A DNA stretch of 64,000 bases, from the NCBI GenBank assembly GCA_025093985.1, contig JACAAK010000013.1, positions 434,001 through 498,000 of the forward strand, given 5' to 3'. Of the stretch, positions 42,661 through 54,900 are shown in pieces. Position 1 is the stretch's first letter, and every line of letters starts with the position of its first letter. The notes beneath the pieces were generated by a model. That model saw nothing but the letters and a program-made list of their open reading frames with translations. It ran no database searches and was not told where the DNA came from. The translations under genes were made by a program, and so were the position numbers. Source of the DNA: Calvatia gigantea (taxonomy: Eukaryota > Basidiomycota > Agaricomycetes > Agaricales > Lycoperdaceae).

Positions 42661-44984
42661 TGGTGGTAAGCCAAAAGGCTGTGATAGATATCACTCAGCA
42701 ATAGCCCTTTATTGCACATATTCTGGATGATTAGTCTATGCTCTTCTCTCTCTAATTTCCTCATTGGATGGGGCATTGGCATATACATGCTGTCTATCCC
42801 TCTGCTGCTCTTGTTGGTGAGTCCTTTCAATTTCTCTCTCAATTGAGATTGAACACCTGTTCTCTCCATATGTATTACCTGGCCTGATAGTTGGCCTGCC
42901 CTATCATTCAGAATGACATGGCTCAACCTGATCAGGGTCAATAGCATGATGCTTGGGAATCTGAGACAGCTCCTCATCAACTTCTACAGGATTTTGCCAG
43001 TCTCTATAATCCTCATACCAACCCATATCATATTCTTCTTCTGGCTCTTCCTCAACAGTCATTCTACACTGAGGTGGTGAGGGTATGCCTAGAAGGCAGT
43101 TGGTCTCCTGGTGAAGGAGAGCATAATGAAATGCTATCTGGCAGTGAAAATTGCTGGGGTTTAGGAGGTGTAGGCAGAGAATATTTCAGTTTAGGAGGTG
43201 GAGATAAAGGAGGTGAATATGGAGGAAGTGGAACATTTCCTGTATTATCTGTAGATGGTGGAAAAGGTGGCGAACTCTCTTCACTTCTGGGCAGATTTTT
43301 CTCTCTTCCATAATTGGACTGGTGACTGCTATCTGGCACTGAATCAAGGCATTTAGAGAAATATCCCTTGTTGAATAAGGCATTCAGTAATATAAAGATC
43401 ATGTTGCCTGCTGTGTGCCACATGAAGATATAGTTCTTAGAACCTTTGTAACCAAGGAATATCATCATCTTGGACTTCACAGACAATTTGTTTGGGTAGA
43501 TCTCATTAGGTAAGAATACATATGTACTGCATCCAAACACACAGATATGGGACAAATTTGGTTTTTCCCTCAAATAACACTCAAAAGGTGTCTTCCACTG
43601 CAGATGCTGGACTGGTGCACAATTATATAAATACACTGCTGTGTTCAATGCAAATTTCCACCACAAGTCAGATAGACATGCCTGAAGCTGTATAGCTTGG
43701 GCTTTCTCAAGTAGGGTGCAGTTCAGTCACTCTGCTCTCCCATTTTGCTGATGTGTATAGGGAGCAATGGTCTTGTGGGTAATTCCACACACTGCAAACC
43801 ATGCCAAAAGTTGCTTGTTGACATACTCTTCTCCATTATCAGTGCAGAAACATTTGATCCACATACTAGAGAGGTTCTCAATTGCTCTGATCAGCTCAAT
43901 AAGCTTCTTGGGTGCCTTAGACTTCTTTCAAAGGAGGACAATGTGCACATGAGAAGAGAAGTCATCAAGTAATGTCATCACCCATTTATACTTATGGTAA
44001 CTAATGACCAGCAGCTCCATCAGGTCTAAGTGACATAACTCAAAGACTGAGGATACTCACTTCTTATTCTCTGGAAAGAGATTATTGTGCATTTTCCCCT
44101 TAGTACAGCCATCACAGATAGTCTTCTGGAAAGGTGGCAGTGAAATCAGCACAATGCCATCAATATGCTTTTCTAGCTTGGATAGCATGCAATTGGAGGA
44201 ATGTCCCATTTGATGATACCAATCAATATAGTTGGGTTGGTGTAAGGCTAATGCAGCTGGCTTCTCTTTAGAAGAGCATATAATATATATATGTACTGTA
44301 TGGATGTTATTCATAAACACCATATGCAGCCAGACAGATAATACTGCTCTTCCTGACTTGTCACAGATATTGGTTCCTTTAACAGTCACCTCAAGGGTAT
44401 GACTAGTCCAAAGGATCTGGCCTGAGGACATGAGTTATTCTGTAATTTCCTTGATATAGAAGACTAGTGCAATATGTGAAGTAGCACTTCTGGACTTCCC
44501 CTTGTCAATGATGTCATGCTGGAAAATTACAGTTTTGTGACCTGTCATTTCATAATTTCAGCTCCCAGCTGCTTGGATCAAGCCAAAATAGCTTATTGTA
44601 ATCTCAGCAAAGTCTGAAAGGTAACTGGTGATGTGGTATGAGGCCCCTGAATCTAGGAGCCAATCTGCACTTTCCAAGACATGTTGCTTTTCCTTTCTAC
44701 AACTGAGGCATTGCATGAGATCACAAATGTAATAAGTCTCTAGTGCATTTATGCTAGCATTTTCCACTCTCAGTTTTAACTTATCCTCTATAAATACTTC
44801 ATTGTGTAGTGGGTTTAAAACATTTTCTGGCTTAGTTTTCACACTAGTGGAGGTGGCAATGTCCTAGCATATATTACAATTTACAAAGTCCACACATACA
44901 TGATGTGAGACTACAGGAGGTGGATGGCTATGTAAAGCATCTACATATGTCTAGCCTAGTTAGCAGACATTATATCACCCCAAC
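42661..44984 (-). mobile_element. Copia-A body C2 (minus): protease, integrase, linker
   Basis: Protease at 44,558-44,842 (ADWLLDSGASYHITS), GAG-pre-integrase at about 44,057-44,431 (ICDGCTKGKMHNN), integrase to about 43,400 (CTDNGEEYVN, NGRAE then a stop, DLWWKFALNTAVYLYN, HICVFGCSTYVFLPNE), and a Pro/Ser-rich linker to 42,661. Collinear with C1 15,985-18,290. Interrupted at 44,985 by chromovirus G2; its gag is probably the minus-strand material beyond 51.2 kb. Confidence 0.85.
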
Positions 44985-45290
44985 TGTTGTAAACTTTCAC
45001 CTATTCTTACTCACTCTGTACTTGTCTGCATTCTACTCCATCTTGTACCTGTCTCACCTATTCTAGTCCAGCAATCTCTGGGTATTAACCCCAGTAACTA
45101 CTGTGCCATTGTCATCAGATATTTCATGTAGTCATCTCCATCCATTCAACCAGATGTCTATTGTGTTTAAGCATACATACATACTCCTGTATTCTATATG
45201 CTTAACCATCTCTTGTTCTCTTTCCCTTACTTGCCCTCAAGTCTTAGCCTAAGTTGCAACCTAAGGTTTACTCAGACTAAGGTCGTAACA
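44985..45290 (+). repeat. 5' LTR of G2 (306 bp)
   Basis: TGTTGTAAACTTTC to GGTCGTAACA. GCTTAACCA at 45,200-45,208, the self-priming partner of 45,293-45,301. Confidence 0.9.
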
Positions 45291-45369
45291 TTTGGTTAAG
45301 TGTCCCCACCTCACCTTGCAAGGAGTAGGCTGAAACAGGCCTGAAAAGAAGCAACCCAGGAGCTAGTAT

Positions 45370-46496
45370 ATGAGCTTGAACCCAGACAAATATAGAGAAC
45401 CGAATCTCGAAGTCACTGATGACAAATTTGAGACATCAGATAAAGAAGAAACAGGGAACCCTGAAGTACCTGAAGAACCAACCAGAGAAACACATGGTGA
45501 ACCCAGAGTAAACCCAGCAGAAGAAGAAGTCTTATCAGAACTTCTAAACAAACTCGACCTAGCAGAGGAAGAGTTAGCCCATCAGGAGAAATCAGACTGA
45601 ATCAAGCTCAGATGAAACAGAATCAGAAACCGACTCTGACATGACTGACAATGTAGTAATACCTACAACAATGCCCAGTGGGAAAGGCCTAGTGCCAGAC
45701 CCAGGGTTTTTTGATGGCACCTGCACCAAGTTTGATGACTGGTGGAGAGCAATAATGCTCTTCATAAAGTTCAACAAGATAGTCTCAGCAGATGACAAAG
45801 CTATAGCAGTCCTAGCCAGGCTGTGAGGAGGAACTGCAGGAGCATACGCAGCCATGAAAGCACCAGCCATCCTGGAATCCGAAGATTCAGTAGACTGGAA
45901 GGTGTTCTCCAAAGAATTTAGAAGGACCTTCTCAGACAATGCCTCAAACAGTAAGGCAGAATGGCAGATCAAAAAATTCAAACAAGGAAAACCGAAACAC
46001 CATCGACTACCTAATTGAATTCAAAGTTTTGAAAAGCAAAGCCAAGACTGATAGCAAGCATGCCATGTTCCTACTCAAGAAAAATGCCTGACAAGACATC
46101 ATACACACGATCACTGGCTATCTACCTTCAGCCAGACCAGACACATATGCAGAATGGAAAGAAGCCATACTTTCCATCGGACAAGGATATGAAGCATCTG
46201 AGTATTGCAGAGACAAGAAAACAAACACTGGCACCACCTATGGAGGAATGGGAGAACCAATGGAGATAGGAAGCTGATGCCACATTTTCAACACCAAAGG
46301 AAAACCCAAATGCTATAATTGTGGCATTTTCAGACATATGGCCAAAGATTGCAAGAAACCCAAGGGGCTGACTTGCTACAACTGTGGAAAGACAGGCCAC
46401 ATAGCAAAAGCCTGCACTGCACCCAAGAAGGTACAGATCCAAGGAGTAGAGGAGGTTGATGAAGAAAAGAAGGATTTTTCCAAAGACTCCGAGTAG
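45370..46496 (+). pseudogene. Chromovirus G2 gag
   Basis: Same layout as G1 gag: acidic N-terminus, capsid core FDGTCTKFDDWWRAIMLFIK, knuckles CYNCGIFRHMAKDC and CYNCGKTGHIAKAC. A one-base insertion near 45,595 shifts the frame at a site different from the G1 shift, so the two are independent injuries. Stop TAG 46,494-46,496. Confidence 0.85.
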
Positions 46497-47740
46497 GTGC
46501 TACCTTGAGAGTCAGAAAGCTTGTATCTAGGATATTAGACAAATTCTACACAATTCCTCAGAGAAGAAAGCATGAACTAAACCTAAAAGGAAAAATACAA
46601 ACAGCAGAAAAAGAAATAATGGTGGACACAATTGTCAACTCAGGGTGTACGACCAGCAGCATCAGCAAAAAACTGGTAGATGAAGAAAAACTTCCCACTT
46701 GAAAACTGGAACAACAAATCTTAGTACTAAATGCAGATAGGACACCAAACCAGGGTGAAAAAGTAACGGAAACAGCCACAATCGATATAGACATTCAAGG
46801 CCACAAAGAATGGATTGAAGCATCAGTCGTGCAACTACAAGACTACACAGAAGTCTTTCTAGGACATGACTGGCTGGTCAAACACAACCTGGAAGTAGAT
46901 TGGAATAATGGAGAAATCAAGTTCATCCAGTGTCCACAGAACTGCAAATTCCCCTACCGAAACATTCCCATCACAGAAAAGATACAGAGCATAGTCACTA
47001 CAGAAGATTTATGGAAGGAAGAAGATGAGCCAGACCCAACCAAGCCGAAGGATCTACCAGACTACATACAACCATTCACACATCTGTTCAACAAAACAAC
47101 ATTTGACAAACTCCCAGAATAAACTGAATGGGATCACGAAATAATTCTAACGGAAGACATCCCAAAGGAGATAAGTGCAGGAACTTACAACATGACAGTC
47201 AAAGAATAGGACGAACTCAAAGCATTCATCAAGGAGAACCTAGAGTCAGGATGAATATGGCCATCGAAATCACTATATGCAGCACCAACCTTCTTCATTC
47301 CCAAGAAGGATGGATCAAAGAGATTAATTCAGGACTATAGGCAATTAAACAACATGGTAATCAAGGACAAAATGCTGCTGCCAAGAATTGGTGAGGTAAT
47401 CAACAAACTCGGAAAGGCCAAGTATTTCAACAAGCTCAATATCATCTGGGGATATAACAATGTTAGGATCAAGGAAGGAGACGAATGGAAAGCTGCGTTT
47501 CTCACCAATGAAGGGCTCTTTGAGCCAACAGTCATGTATTTCAGACTCAGCAACTCACCAGGAACCTTCTCCAGAATGATAACAAGCATCTTCTGTGATC
47601 TACTGCAGAACGGAGATATTGTGAACTATATGGACAACTTTGCCATTCCTGGCGACACCAAGGAGCAACTAAGAGAGTGGACAGTATGGTTCCTGAAGCG
47701 TGCAGCACAATACAATCTGTGTTTCAAATGAACCAAATGC
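46497..47740 (+). pseudogene. Chromovirus G2 protease and reverse transcriptase
   Basis: Protease IVNSGCTTSSIS (catalytic Asp changed to Asn). RT: FFIPKKDGSKR, FNKLNIIWGYNNVRIKEGD (Asp changed to Asn in the first RT carboxylate), NSPGTFSRMI, and NYMDNFAIPGD where the second Asp of YMDD is Asn. All three are G-to-A changes. TAA at the PE*TEWDHE site, where G1 has TGA. Confidence 0.88.
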
Positions 47741-48625
47741 ATCTTCGATGCAGAAGAAATCCCTATGTTAGGAGTCAAAGTAGGACATGGGCAAATTGAA
47801 ATGGAAGAAGAAAAGGTCAAATCAGTATGAGACTGGCCAGAGCCGAAAAATACAAAAGGAGTAGAAAGATTCCTCGGCTTCGCCAACTACTACCAACATT
47901 TTATAAAAAACTTCAGCAAGATCGCCAGACCACTAAACAAACTCAAGGGAGCAGCTACATGGGAATGGAACCAAGAACACCAAACAGCTTTTGATCACCT
48001 TAAAAAATGCATCACTGAAGAACCCATGTTAACCCTACCACAAAGACAAGGACAGTTCAGGGTAGAAGTTGACACATCAGACTATGTGTTAGGAGGTGTG
48101 CTATCCCAGCTACAGGAGGGCAAATGGCACCCAATTGCCTTCACATCACGAATGCTATCACCGGCAGAACGTAATTATGAAATATATGACAGGGAGCTAC
48201 TAGCCATCATCCACGCCCTAAAGGAATGGAGACACTACCTGTTGGACACAGAGGAAAAATTTGAAATCTGGACTGACCACGAAAATTTAAAATACTACCA
48301 GGAACTGCAAAAACTGAATGGACGACAAGCTCAATGGTACTTAAGACTACAGGATTACAACTTCACACTGCGACACGTACCCAGAAAAACAAACACAAAG
48401 GCCGACCTATTATCTCGAATCTACCTAATACCAGAGGAACAAGAAGACAAACTAGTCACCATGATCCAGGAAAGTTGGCTGCAAAAGGAGAACACAGATG
48501 ACACAATACTCTTACGGGCAGAGCTATTCCTCAAACCAACATTCCTAGAACAGATCCGAAACAAGCCCCAGCATGAAACAATGGTCCTTCACCAAATTAA
48601 GAAAGCCGGAGTCCAAGCTCACCAA
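47741..48625 (+). pseudogene. Chromovirus G2 RNase H
   Basis: VEVDTSDYVLGGVLSQ, YEIYDRELLAIIHALKEWRHYL, FEIWTDHENLKYY and TNTKADLLSRI. Catalytic residues appear kept. A frameshift follows near 48,600. Confidence 0.85.
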
Positions 48626-50009
48626 TGAACACAGAATCATCTACAAACAAAATAGCACATATGTCCCACCTGACCCAAAGCTACAAGAAGAAATCCTAAT
48701 ACAGTACCACAACATGCTAGACACAGGCCACCTAGGCCAACACAGAATGATGGAACTAATCAGCCATGACTATTGGTAGCCAACAATGTGAAAGGATGTG
48801 AAAAAATATATCCAAGGGTGCCAAGCCTGCCAAAGGAATAAGGCAAGAATGACACTGCTCAAATTGCCGCTACACCCCCTCCCAGTCCCAAATGGACCTT
48901 GGGAAGAAATCAGCATCGATATGATCGGACCACTACTGGAGTCAAAAGAGAAAGACGCAATACTGGTCATTGTAGACTGCTTCACAAAAATGATATGGCT
49001 TATAGCGACTACCATGGACGTTTCATCCAAAGATATTGCAAAGATATATCGGGATGAAATATGGAAGCTACATGGACTACCAAGGAAAGTACTCAGCAAC
49101 CGAGGACCTCAATTTGCATCAGAATTCACCAAAGAGCTATTCAAGGGGCTTGGCATAGAACACAACCTATCAACAGTGTACCACCCACAAATGGACAGTC
49201 AAACAGAGCACATCAACAGAGAAGTAGAAATGTACATCCACTTATACTGCAATTACAACCAGGATGACTGGGCAGAATGGCTCCCCATTGCAGAATTTCA
49301 GTATAACGACAAATGGCATGGAGGAACTCAAGCAATGCTGTTCTTCCTAAACTACGGAAGAAACCCATGGAAAGGGAAAAATGAACCACTGACAAACAAC
49401 CCAGCAGCCATGGACTTCCTAAAGAAACTCCAGACCGCCCGAGATGATGCCTCATCAGCATTACGAGCATACCAAGAGAAAATGAAACAGCAATATGACT
49501 GTAACAAGATCCACACCAAAACATACCAGATAGGCGATGCAGTGTGGCTGGAGAATACAAACATCCATACCAATCAAGCATCAAAAAAGCTAGGCCAAAA
49601 ACGGTATGGCCCTTTCCTTATTAAGGAAAAGATAGGAGAAGCAGCATATCGGCTAACATTGCCAGATGGATGGGCCATCCATAATGTATTTAATGAACAG
49701 CTCCTGTCACTGGCCCATAAGGCTGAGTTCCCAAGCCAGAAACAACCATCAGTGCCCAAACTGATCATCATCAACAATGAAGAGGAGTATGAAGTAGAGA
49801 AAATCCATGGACGAAGGAAACGTGGAAGAGGCTATCAATTCCTAGTCCACTGGAAGGGATACAGCAGCAAAGAAGATATGTGGACAGTGGAATCCAACCT
49901 GATGAACACTCAAGACGCAATAGCAGGCTACCAAAAGAGGCATCTGGAGGATACCCATAAAAAGGGGGGTAGAAGGAACAAAAAATCATCACCAAACCAA
50001 AGAAACTAG
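48626..50009 (+). pseudogene. Chromovirus G2 integrase with chromodomain
   Basis: A 403-codon stretch (from 48,798) without stops: GCQACQRN, ISIDMIGPLLES, VLSNRGPQFASEF, HINREVEMYIHLY, KRYGPFLIKEK and chromodomain EEEYEVEKIHGRRKRGRGYQ..FLVHWKGYSSKEDMW. The second core Asp is Asn (LSN). The chromodomain is the best preserved of the three copies, with the aromatic residues for methyl-lysine binding (Y, W and Y/W positions) visible. TAG 50,007-50,009. Confidence 0.92.
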
Positions 50010-50015
50010 CCAAAC

Positions 50016-50999
50016 ATGCCTTCCTCCCAAGCCAACCACATCACTATTCATTCCCTCATCCACCCTAATCCAACCACAATCTCCTCTGTTACCCTCCCAG
50101 AGCCAGGTAACAGCCAAGCACCTGCCCCCCAAGGCACTCATTACAACCTTGCCACCACGCCATCCCCAGCACAGGGACTCCTCAAATCCATACTAAAAGA
50201 CATTGACAAGGCCACCAACAATGAAATAGAAACCATTACCACCCAAAACAAACAGCTAGTCATCAACAGGCACATCACTCTTGCCACCACATGCATCACT
50301 TTCACTGACATGTATGCAGGGTTCACCAATACATCCTCATCCACCAATCAGCACATCCCCACCATCTTCCGTGCCCTAGAACAATCCATGCTGACACCTA
50401 GTGAACAAGACTGCGTCCACAGTCTCCACAACTGTGTTGACCTCAGGTTAGAAGTATTCAAACACCTTGACATCACCAACATCTTCCTAGAGCTTGCCAA
50501 CGTGGCCATGAATCTACTCAGACATGATAAGACCACTGACGACCCAGAAATCAATGCCCTCGTCGACAGGATCCACAGTACTCCGTCTGAGCTCCACACC
50601 ACAATCAACCCCACACTACCAACCTGATCTGACATGCCCATGGATGAAGAAACAACTGTTTCTATGAAGGAAGAAGTCAACTCACTTCGCCGCTTCATAA
50701 AAACAATCACCCCACCACAACTTGTATTGGTTTTTCTCCCTCCTGCAAGATTCTGCACTGTATTGCCAGGACAAGAAAAGGACCAACACTATTGGAAATC
50801 GATAGTCAAGAACTATTGGGACAACTCCACCACAACCAACTTTCCATTCAACAGTGTTCCAGTCCCTATCCATCAAGATGGTTGAAGCCACTTGCCCGTC
50901 TTCTTCATGCAATCCAATGATGGGAAGTACCTCATCGGAGCCACCAAGAAAGCCCTCACATCCACTGTAGTCAATGGCGACTTTGATGAAGCTTCCTGA
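50016..50999 (+). pseudogene. Chromovirus ORF3, extra 327-codon frame (G2)
   Basis: Same position and same length to the codon as in G1: start ATG 6 bases after the pol stop, stop TGA at 50,997-50,999. Two TGA stops interrupt (50,625-50,627 and 50,883-50,885) at sites that are sense codons in G1; the G1 stop is sense here. So the frame was open in the ancestor of both. Best conserved: VFLPPARFCTVLPGQEKDQH and the following YWKSIVKNYW, FPFNSVPVPI, HLPVFF, TKKAL, NGDFDEAS. No known domain recognised. Confidence 0.87.
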
Positions 51000-51024
51000 G
51001 GCATGAAGCCAAATCAGGGGGTAT

Positions 51025-51208
51025 TGTTGTAAACTTTTGCCTATTCTTACTCGCTCCATACTTGTCTGCATTCTACTCTGTCTTGTACCTGTCTCACCTA
51101 TTCTAGTCTAGCGATCTCTGGGTATTAACCCCAGTAACTACTGCGCCATTGTCATTGGACATTTCATGTAGTCATCTCCATCTGTTCAACCAGATGTCTA
51201 TCATATTA
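51025..51208 (+). repeat. 3' LTR of G2, truncated
   Basis: Matches the first 180 bp of the 5' LTR and ends near 51,208 at a join with minus-strand copia-B. Confidence 0.85.
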
Positions 51209-51584
51209 GCCAGTAAGGGTCAGGTGACGATTATTCTTGGATTTTCCTCCCAAGACTTGGACAATATCACGAGTACCAGCGAGGTATTGGAGTACATGCT
51301 GGGCAGCCTTCCAGTGCTTTGGTCCAGGGTTGGAGTTGAATTGAGCAAGGAAGCGAGCAGCAAATCCAATGTCTGGGCGAGAGATGAGCGATATCCAGGT
51401 GAGAGCTCCTACAAGTTCACGATAGGGAGTCTTGGCCATTTGCTGTTTCTCTTCCTTAGTCTGAGGTCCATCAGCCTTAGAGAGTTTACAGCCAGGATCG
51501 AGTGGGAGCGATGTAGGATGGCAGTTCTGCATATGAAATCGCTTGAGAGTGGTATCGATGTACTGGCGATGAGAGATGGAAATG
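51209..51584 (-). pseudogene. Copia-B RT end and RNase H start (module B3)
   Basis: Reads ISHRQYIDTTLKRFHMQNCH..TPYRELVGALTWISLISRPDI..GFAARFLAQFNSNPGPKHWKA..VLQYLAGTRD, standard copia RT/RNase H connection, from a family distinct from copia-A, with an intact frame and CpG sites kept. Confidence 0.88.
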
Positions 51585-52049
51585 GTCCATGTCATCATCT
51601 GAATTGATGCCAAATATATCAGTTTCCTTCAGTGCCTGCTTTTTCTTGAGCAGCTTAGGAATCTTGATAGTAGCTAGCTTGTTGTAAACTGGCACTGGCC
51701 ATACTTTCTGCTCCTCTGTCATAGTTATTGATGGTGTGACTGGTTCCCCTATGGGGATGTCAACTTCTATCAAATCAAACCTTTTCCACACTTTCTCCAA
51801 ACTCTTACCTTTAGTAGACTTAGTATTGAGATGCTTGTCCCAGCTCTTAAGGGCATTGATCTTGGCTTTCACTGAAGGTCAGCAGTGGTGTTCAGGCTTG
51901 GGTGCAGTGATGTGCAATGTAAGCAGAATAGTGTTAACACCAGTAACAGTGACACCAGAGATAGGAGGGAAGTGTAAACTCCGAGTCTCCTTTACAAGGG
52001 AATGAGTGGAATGTAGTGGCTCAACTCATGCCTGCAATGCATAGTCCAC
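51585..52049 (-). pseudogene. Copia-A gag/protease spacer, copy 2 (module A2')
   Basis: Nearly identical to 53,541-54,015 and collinear with C1 15,360-15,830 (KSWDKHLNTKSTKGKSLEKV). Embedded between two copia-B modules. Confidence 0.88.
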
Positions 52050-52550
52050 ATCTGATTGAAACCTTGGGCGACGAGACGAGCCTTGTATCGGAGTACTTCT
52101 CCTTCAGGTCCGAACTTGATCGCGTAGGTCCATCGACAACCAACAGCAGTCCTCTCCTTCGGCATCTTCTCAGCTCTCCAGGTTCCTCGAGTAGAGTGGA
52201 GAGATATCTCTTTCTCATAGCTTTCCACCAGTTGTCCATCAGGTCCAGTGATAGCCTCCTCAAGCTCGAGGGATGACTGGGCCATAGGCAGCTAGGTAGG
52301 CAATGTGACGAGGTCGCCTTCAGAGTGTATCGACAGCTTGTGCTCAGGAATTGTAGGAGGTAGTTGGTATTTGGAGTGATTGTTGAGACGATTAGCTGAG
52401 TTCACGTATTTTCTGACACTGTTTCTTGGCTTCGAATTCTTAACTGCTTTTCCTCGTTGGCTTGTTTGTCCATGATGGTCGAAGATTCGGGTAGTTCGTC
52501 GAGGCTCAGATGGATTAGGAATGGGGAAGGAATAGGATTGGGATTAGCAG
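52050..52550 (-). pseudogene. Copia-B linker and RT N-terminus (module B2)
   Basis: Reads LVTLPT..LPMAQSSLELEEAITGPDGQ..SLHSTRGTWRAEKMPKE..VGCRWTYAIKFGPEGEVLRY..KARLVAQGFNQ, the classical copia RT start. Breaks off at QGFNQ. Confidence 0.9.
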
Positions 52551-52981
52551 TTTTGATCTCAGATGTGATTCCATACCCCATGGAATCTAGCTGTCTGAAA
52601 ATCTGCTGGAGTTCCATCATTTTAAGCAATGGGTCTCCTCTGGTGGGAATCTCACATGTAATTGTGCATATAAACTCATTATAGACTTGAGCAGGACTTG
52701 GTAGGCTGTACTGACCCACTAGGTGCGACCAAAGTGTGTGAGCATTGCTGAAAGTGTGCTTCAACATGCTATTGGAGAGAGTAGACTCTATCAACTTAAG
52801 AGCATGGATACACAAGTTGTTAGCTTGTCCTACACTGCAGTGCTCATCCACAGTTATCAGGATAGGTAATCTCAGATGTGATGGATAGGCTGGTGAAGTG
52901 GAGATTACTGGCTCAGCAAGATAGTTGGCCCTATACTGCTGCTAATACTGGGGCAGCTCAACAATCGCACCTGAGAAATTC
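52551..52981 (-). pseudogene. Copia-A gag, copy 2 (module A1')
   Basis: Nearly identical to 54,433-54,850: DEHCSVGQANNL, VQVYNE.. equivalents. Embedded between copia-B modules. Confidence 0.88.
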
Positions 52982-53535
52982 ACCTATTCACATCATTCAC
53001 ACTCCTTCAACATGGTGAGGGCATGCTCATGAGTAGTACGATTGAATCGTTCGGCTACACCTTTTGTTGAGGAGTGTGTGGAGCTGACATCTCGTGGGTG
53101 ATACCCTTGTCCTTGAAGTATGACTTGAGTGCATGTCCTGTAAATTCGCCACCGCGGTCTGATCGAAAATAGACCACTTTGTTGCCAATTCGGTTCTCGA
53201 GAGAGGTGATGAGGTCTCGGAGGTGTTGTCGAGCATCGCTCTTCTGCTTAAGAAAGATCTTCCAGCCCATCCTCGAAAAGTCGTCAACAACAATGAGGAC
53301 ATGGTGGTACCCTTCAATAGAAGTGGAGAAAGGGCCTTGGAGATCGGCATGAAGGCGCTCAAGGGGTCGTTTCGCTCGTCGCGAAGCTTGCTGAGGGAAG
53401 GGAGCTTGTGGATGCTTGCCGAGGGCACATCCTGCACATGCATTGAGTTGATCCGAGGTTTGAGATCAAGCCCGGAGACCACTGTGTTAGCTAGGTGTCG
53501 GAGGGCTAAGGAGTAGAAAGTACTGACCTGCACCC
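52982..53535 (-). pseudogene. Copia-B integrase (module B1)
   Basis: CAGCALGKHPQAPF (zinc region end), RLHADLQGPFSTSIEGYHH, VVDDFSRMGWKIFLKQKSD, VVYFRSDRGGEFTGHALKS, MSAPHTPQQ and AERFNRTTHEHALTM: the D, D and E of the core are all visible. One base is missing between TPQQK and GVAERF. CpG-rich, so younger or less exposed to mutation than copia-A. Confidence 0.9.
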
Positions 53536-54015
53536 TCCATTAGAACTATAGTCCATGTCATCATCTGAATTGATGCCAAATATATCAGTTTCCTTCAGTG
53601 CCTGCTTTTTCTTGAGCAGCTTAGGAATCTTGATAGTAGCTAGCTTGTTGTAAACTGGCACTGGCCATACTTTCTGCTCCTCTGTCATAGTTATTGATGG
53701 TGTGACTGGTTCCCCTATGGGGATGTCAACTTCTATCAAATCAAACCTTTTCCACACTTTCTCCAAACTCTTACCTTTAGTAGACTTAGTATTGAGATGC
53801 TTGTCCCAGCTCTTAAGGGCATTGATCTTGGCTTTCACTGAAGGTCAGCAGTGGTGTTCAGGCTTGGGTGCAGTGATGTGCAATGTAAGCAGAATAGTGT
53901 TAACACCAGTAACAGTGACACCAGAGATAGGAGGGAAGTGCAAACTCCGAGTCTCCTTTACAAGGGAATAAGTGGAATGTAGTGGCTCAACTCATGCCTG
54001 CAATGCATAGTCCAC
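53536..54015 (-). pseudogene. Copia-A gag/protease spacer, copy 1 (module A2)
   Basis: Continuous with the gag at 54.0-54.9 kb and collinear with C1. Ends at the GGTGCAGGTCAGTAC boundary where copia-B begins. Confidence 0.85.
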
Positions 54016-54900
54016 ATCTTGAATGTATCCTGAGGAGGTGGCAGCATTTGCCTGCCCACCACCTTCCTTCTTACCCTTGCCCTTGCTAGTAAGAACACCA
54101 GCAGCATTTCTTTTCCTCACCATCTCCACTAGACAGCTTGTTCTGCTGCTGCTGCTGCTACTGCTGCTGCTGGGGCTTCTTCTGCCCCTGGGGTTGCTGC
54201 TGGCCTTGCAGCTGCTGTCCATCCTACTGCTATGGGTGTTGCTGCTGCTGCCTATCCCCTTGATATGGAGTAAAGCACACTTATTGTATATGGGCAGTCT
54301 GGTTAGATGAATAAGCAGCAATAATGCTGCTGTAGGCTTTTTCCCAGATAAGCTCATGGAGTGAGGTGTTCTGGGTTAAGAGGGTTTGAGTGATGTGGCT
54401 CATGGAAGGATGAAGGGAGTGGAGGAGAACTATAGTTTTGATCTCAGATGTGATTCCATACCCCATGGAATCTAGCTGTCTGAAAATCTGCTGGAGTTCC
54501 ATCATTTTAAGCAATGGGTCTCCTCTAGTGGGAATCTCACATGTAATTGTGCATATAAACTCATTATAGACTTGAGCAGGACTTGGTAGGCTGTACTGAC
54601 CCACTAGGTGTGACCAAAGTGTATGAGCATTGCTGAAAGTGTGCTTCAACATGCTATTGGAGAGAGTAGACTCTATCAACTTAAGAGCATGGGTACACAA
54701 GTTGTTAGCTTGTCCTACACTGCAGTGCTCATCCACAGTTATCAGGATAGGTAATCTCAGATGTGATGGATAGGCTGGTGAAGTGGAGATTACTGGCTCA
54801 GCAAGATAGTTGGCCCTATACTGCTGCTAATACTGGGGCAGCTCAACAATCGCACCTGAGAAATTCCAACCAGTCTATTCACAGTCATTCAGAGAAATTG
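54016..54900 (-). pseudogene. Copia-A gag (C3, minus)
   Basis: Longest intact copia-A gag part: MDEHCSVGQANNLCTHALKL..SLPSPAQVYNEFICTITCEIP..GDPLLKMMELQQIFRQLDSMG. A glutamine/serine run from (CAG)n lies at about 54,140-54,180. A frame break near 54,300. Better preserved than C1 gag, whose stops are sense here. Confidence 0.82.

Larger units (their letters stand above)
44985..51208 (+). mobile_element. Ty3/gypsy chromovirus G2, 3' LTR truncated
   Basis: Second copy of the G1 family, inserted into minus-strand copia. Same order of domains including ORF3. The 3' LTR breaks off after about 180 bp. LTRs are more diverged from G1 than the G1 LTRs are from each other, so G2 is an independent insertion. 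Confidence 0.93.

Noticed and set aside
54020..54310. Plus-strand leucine-rich frame at 54,023-54,310 as a membrane protein
   Set aside because: It is the reverse strand of the copia gag (CAG)n glutamine region.
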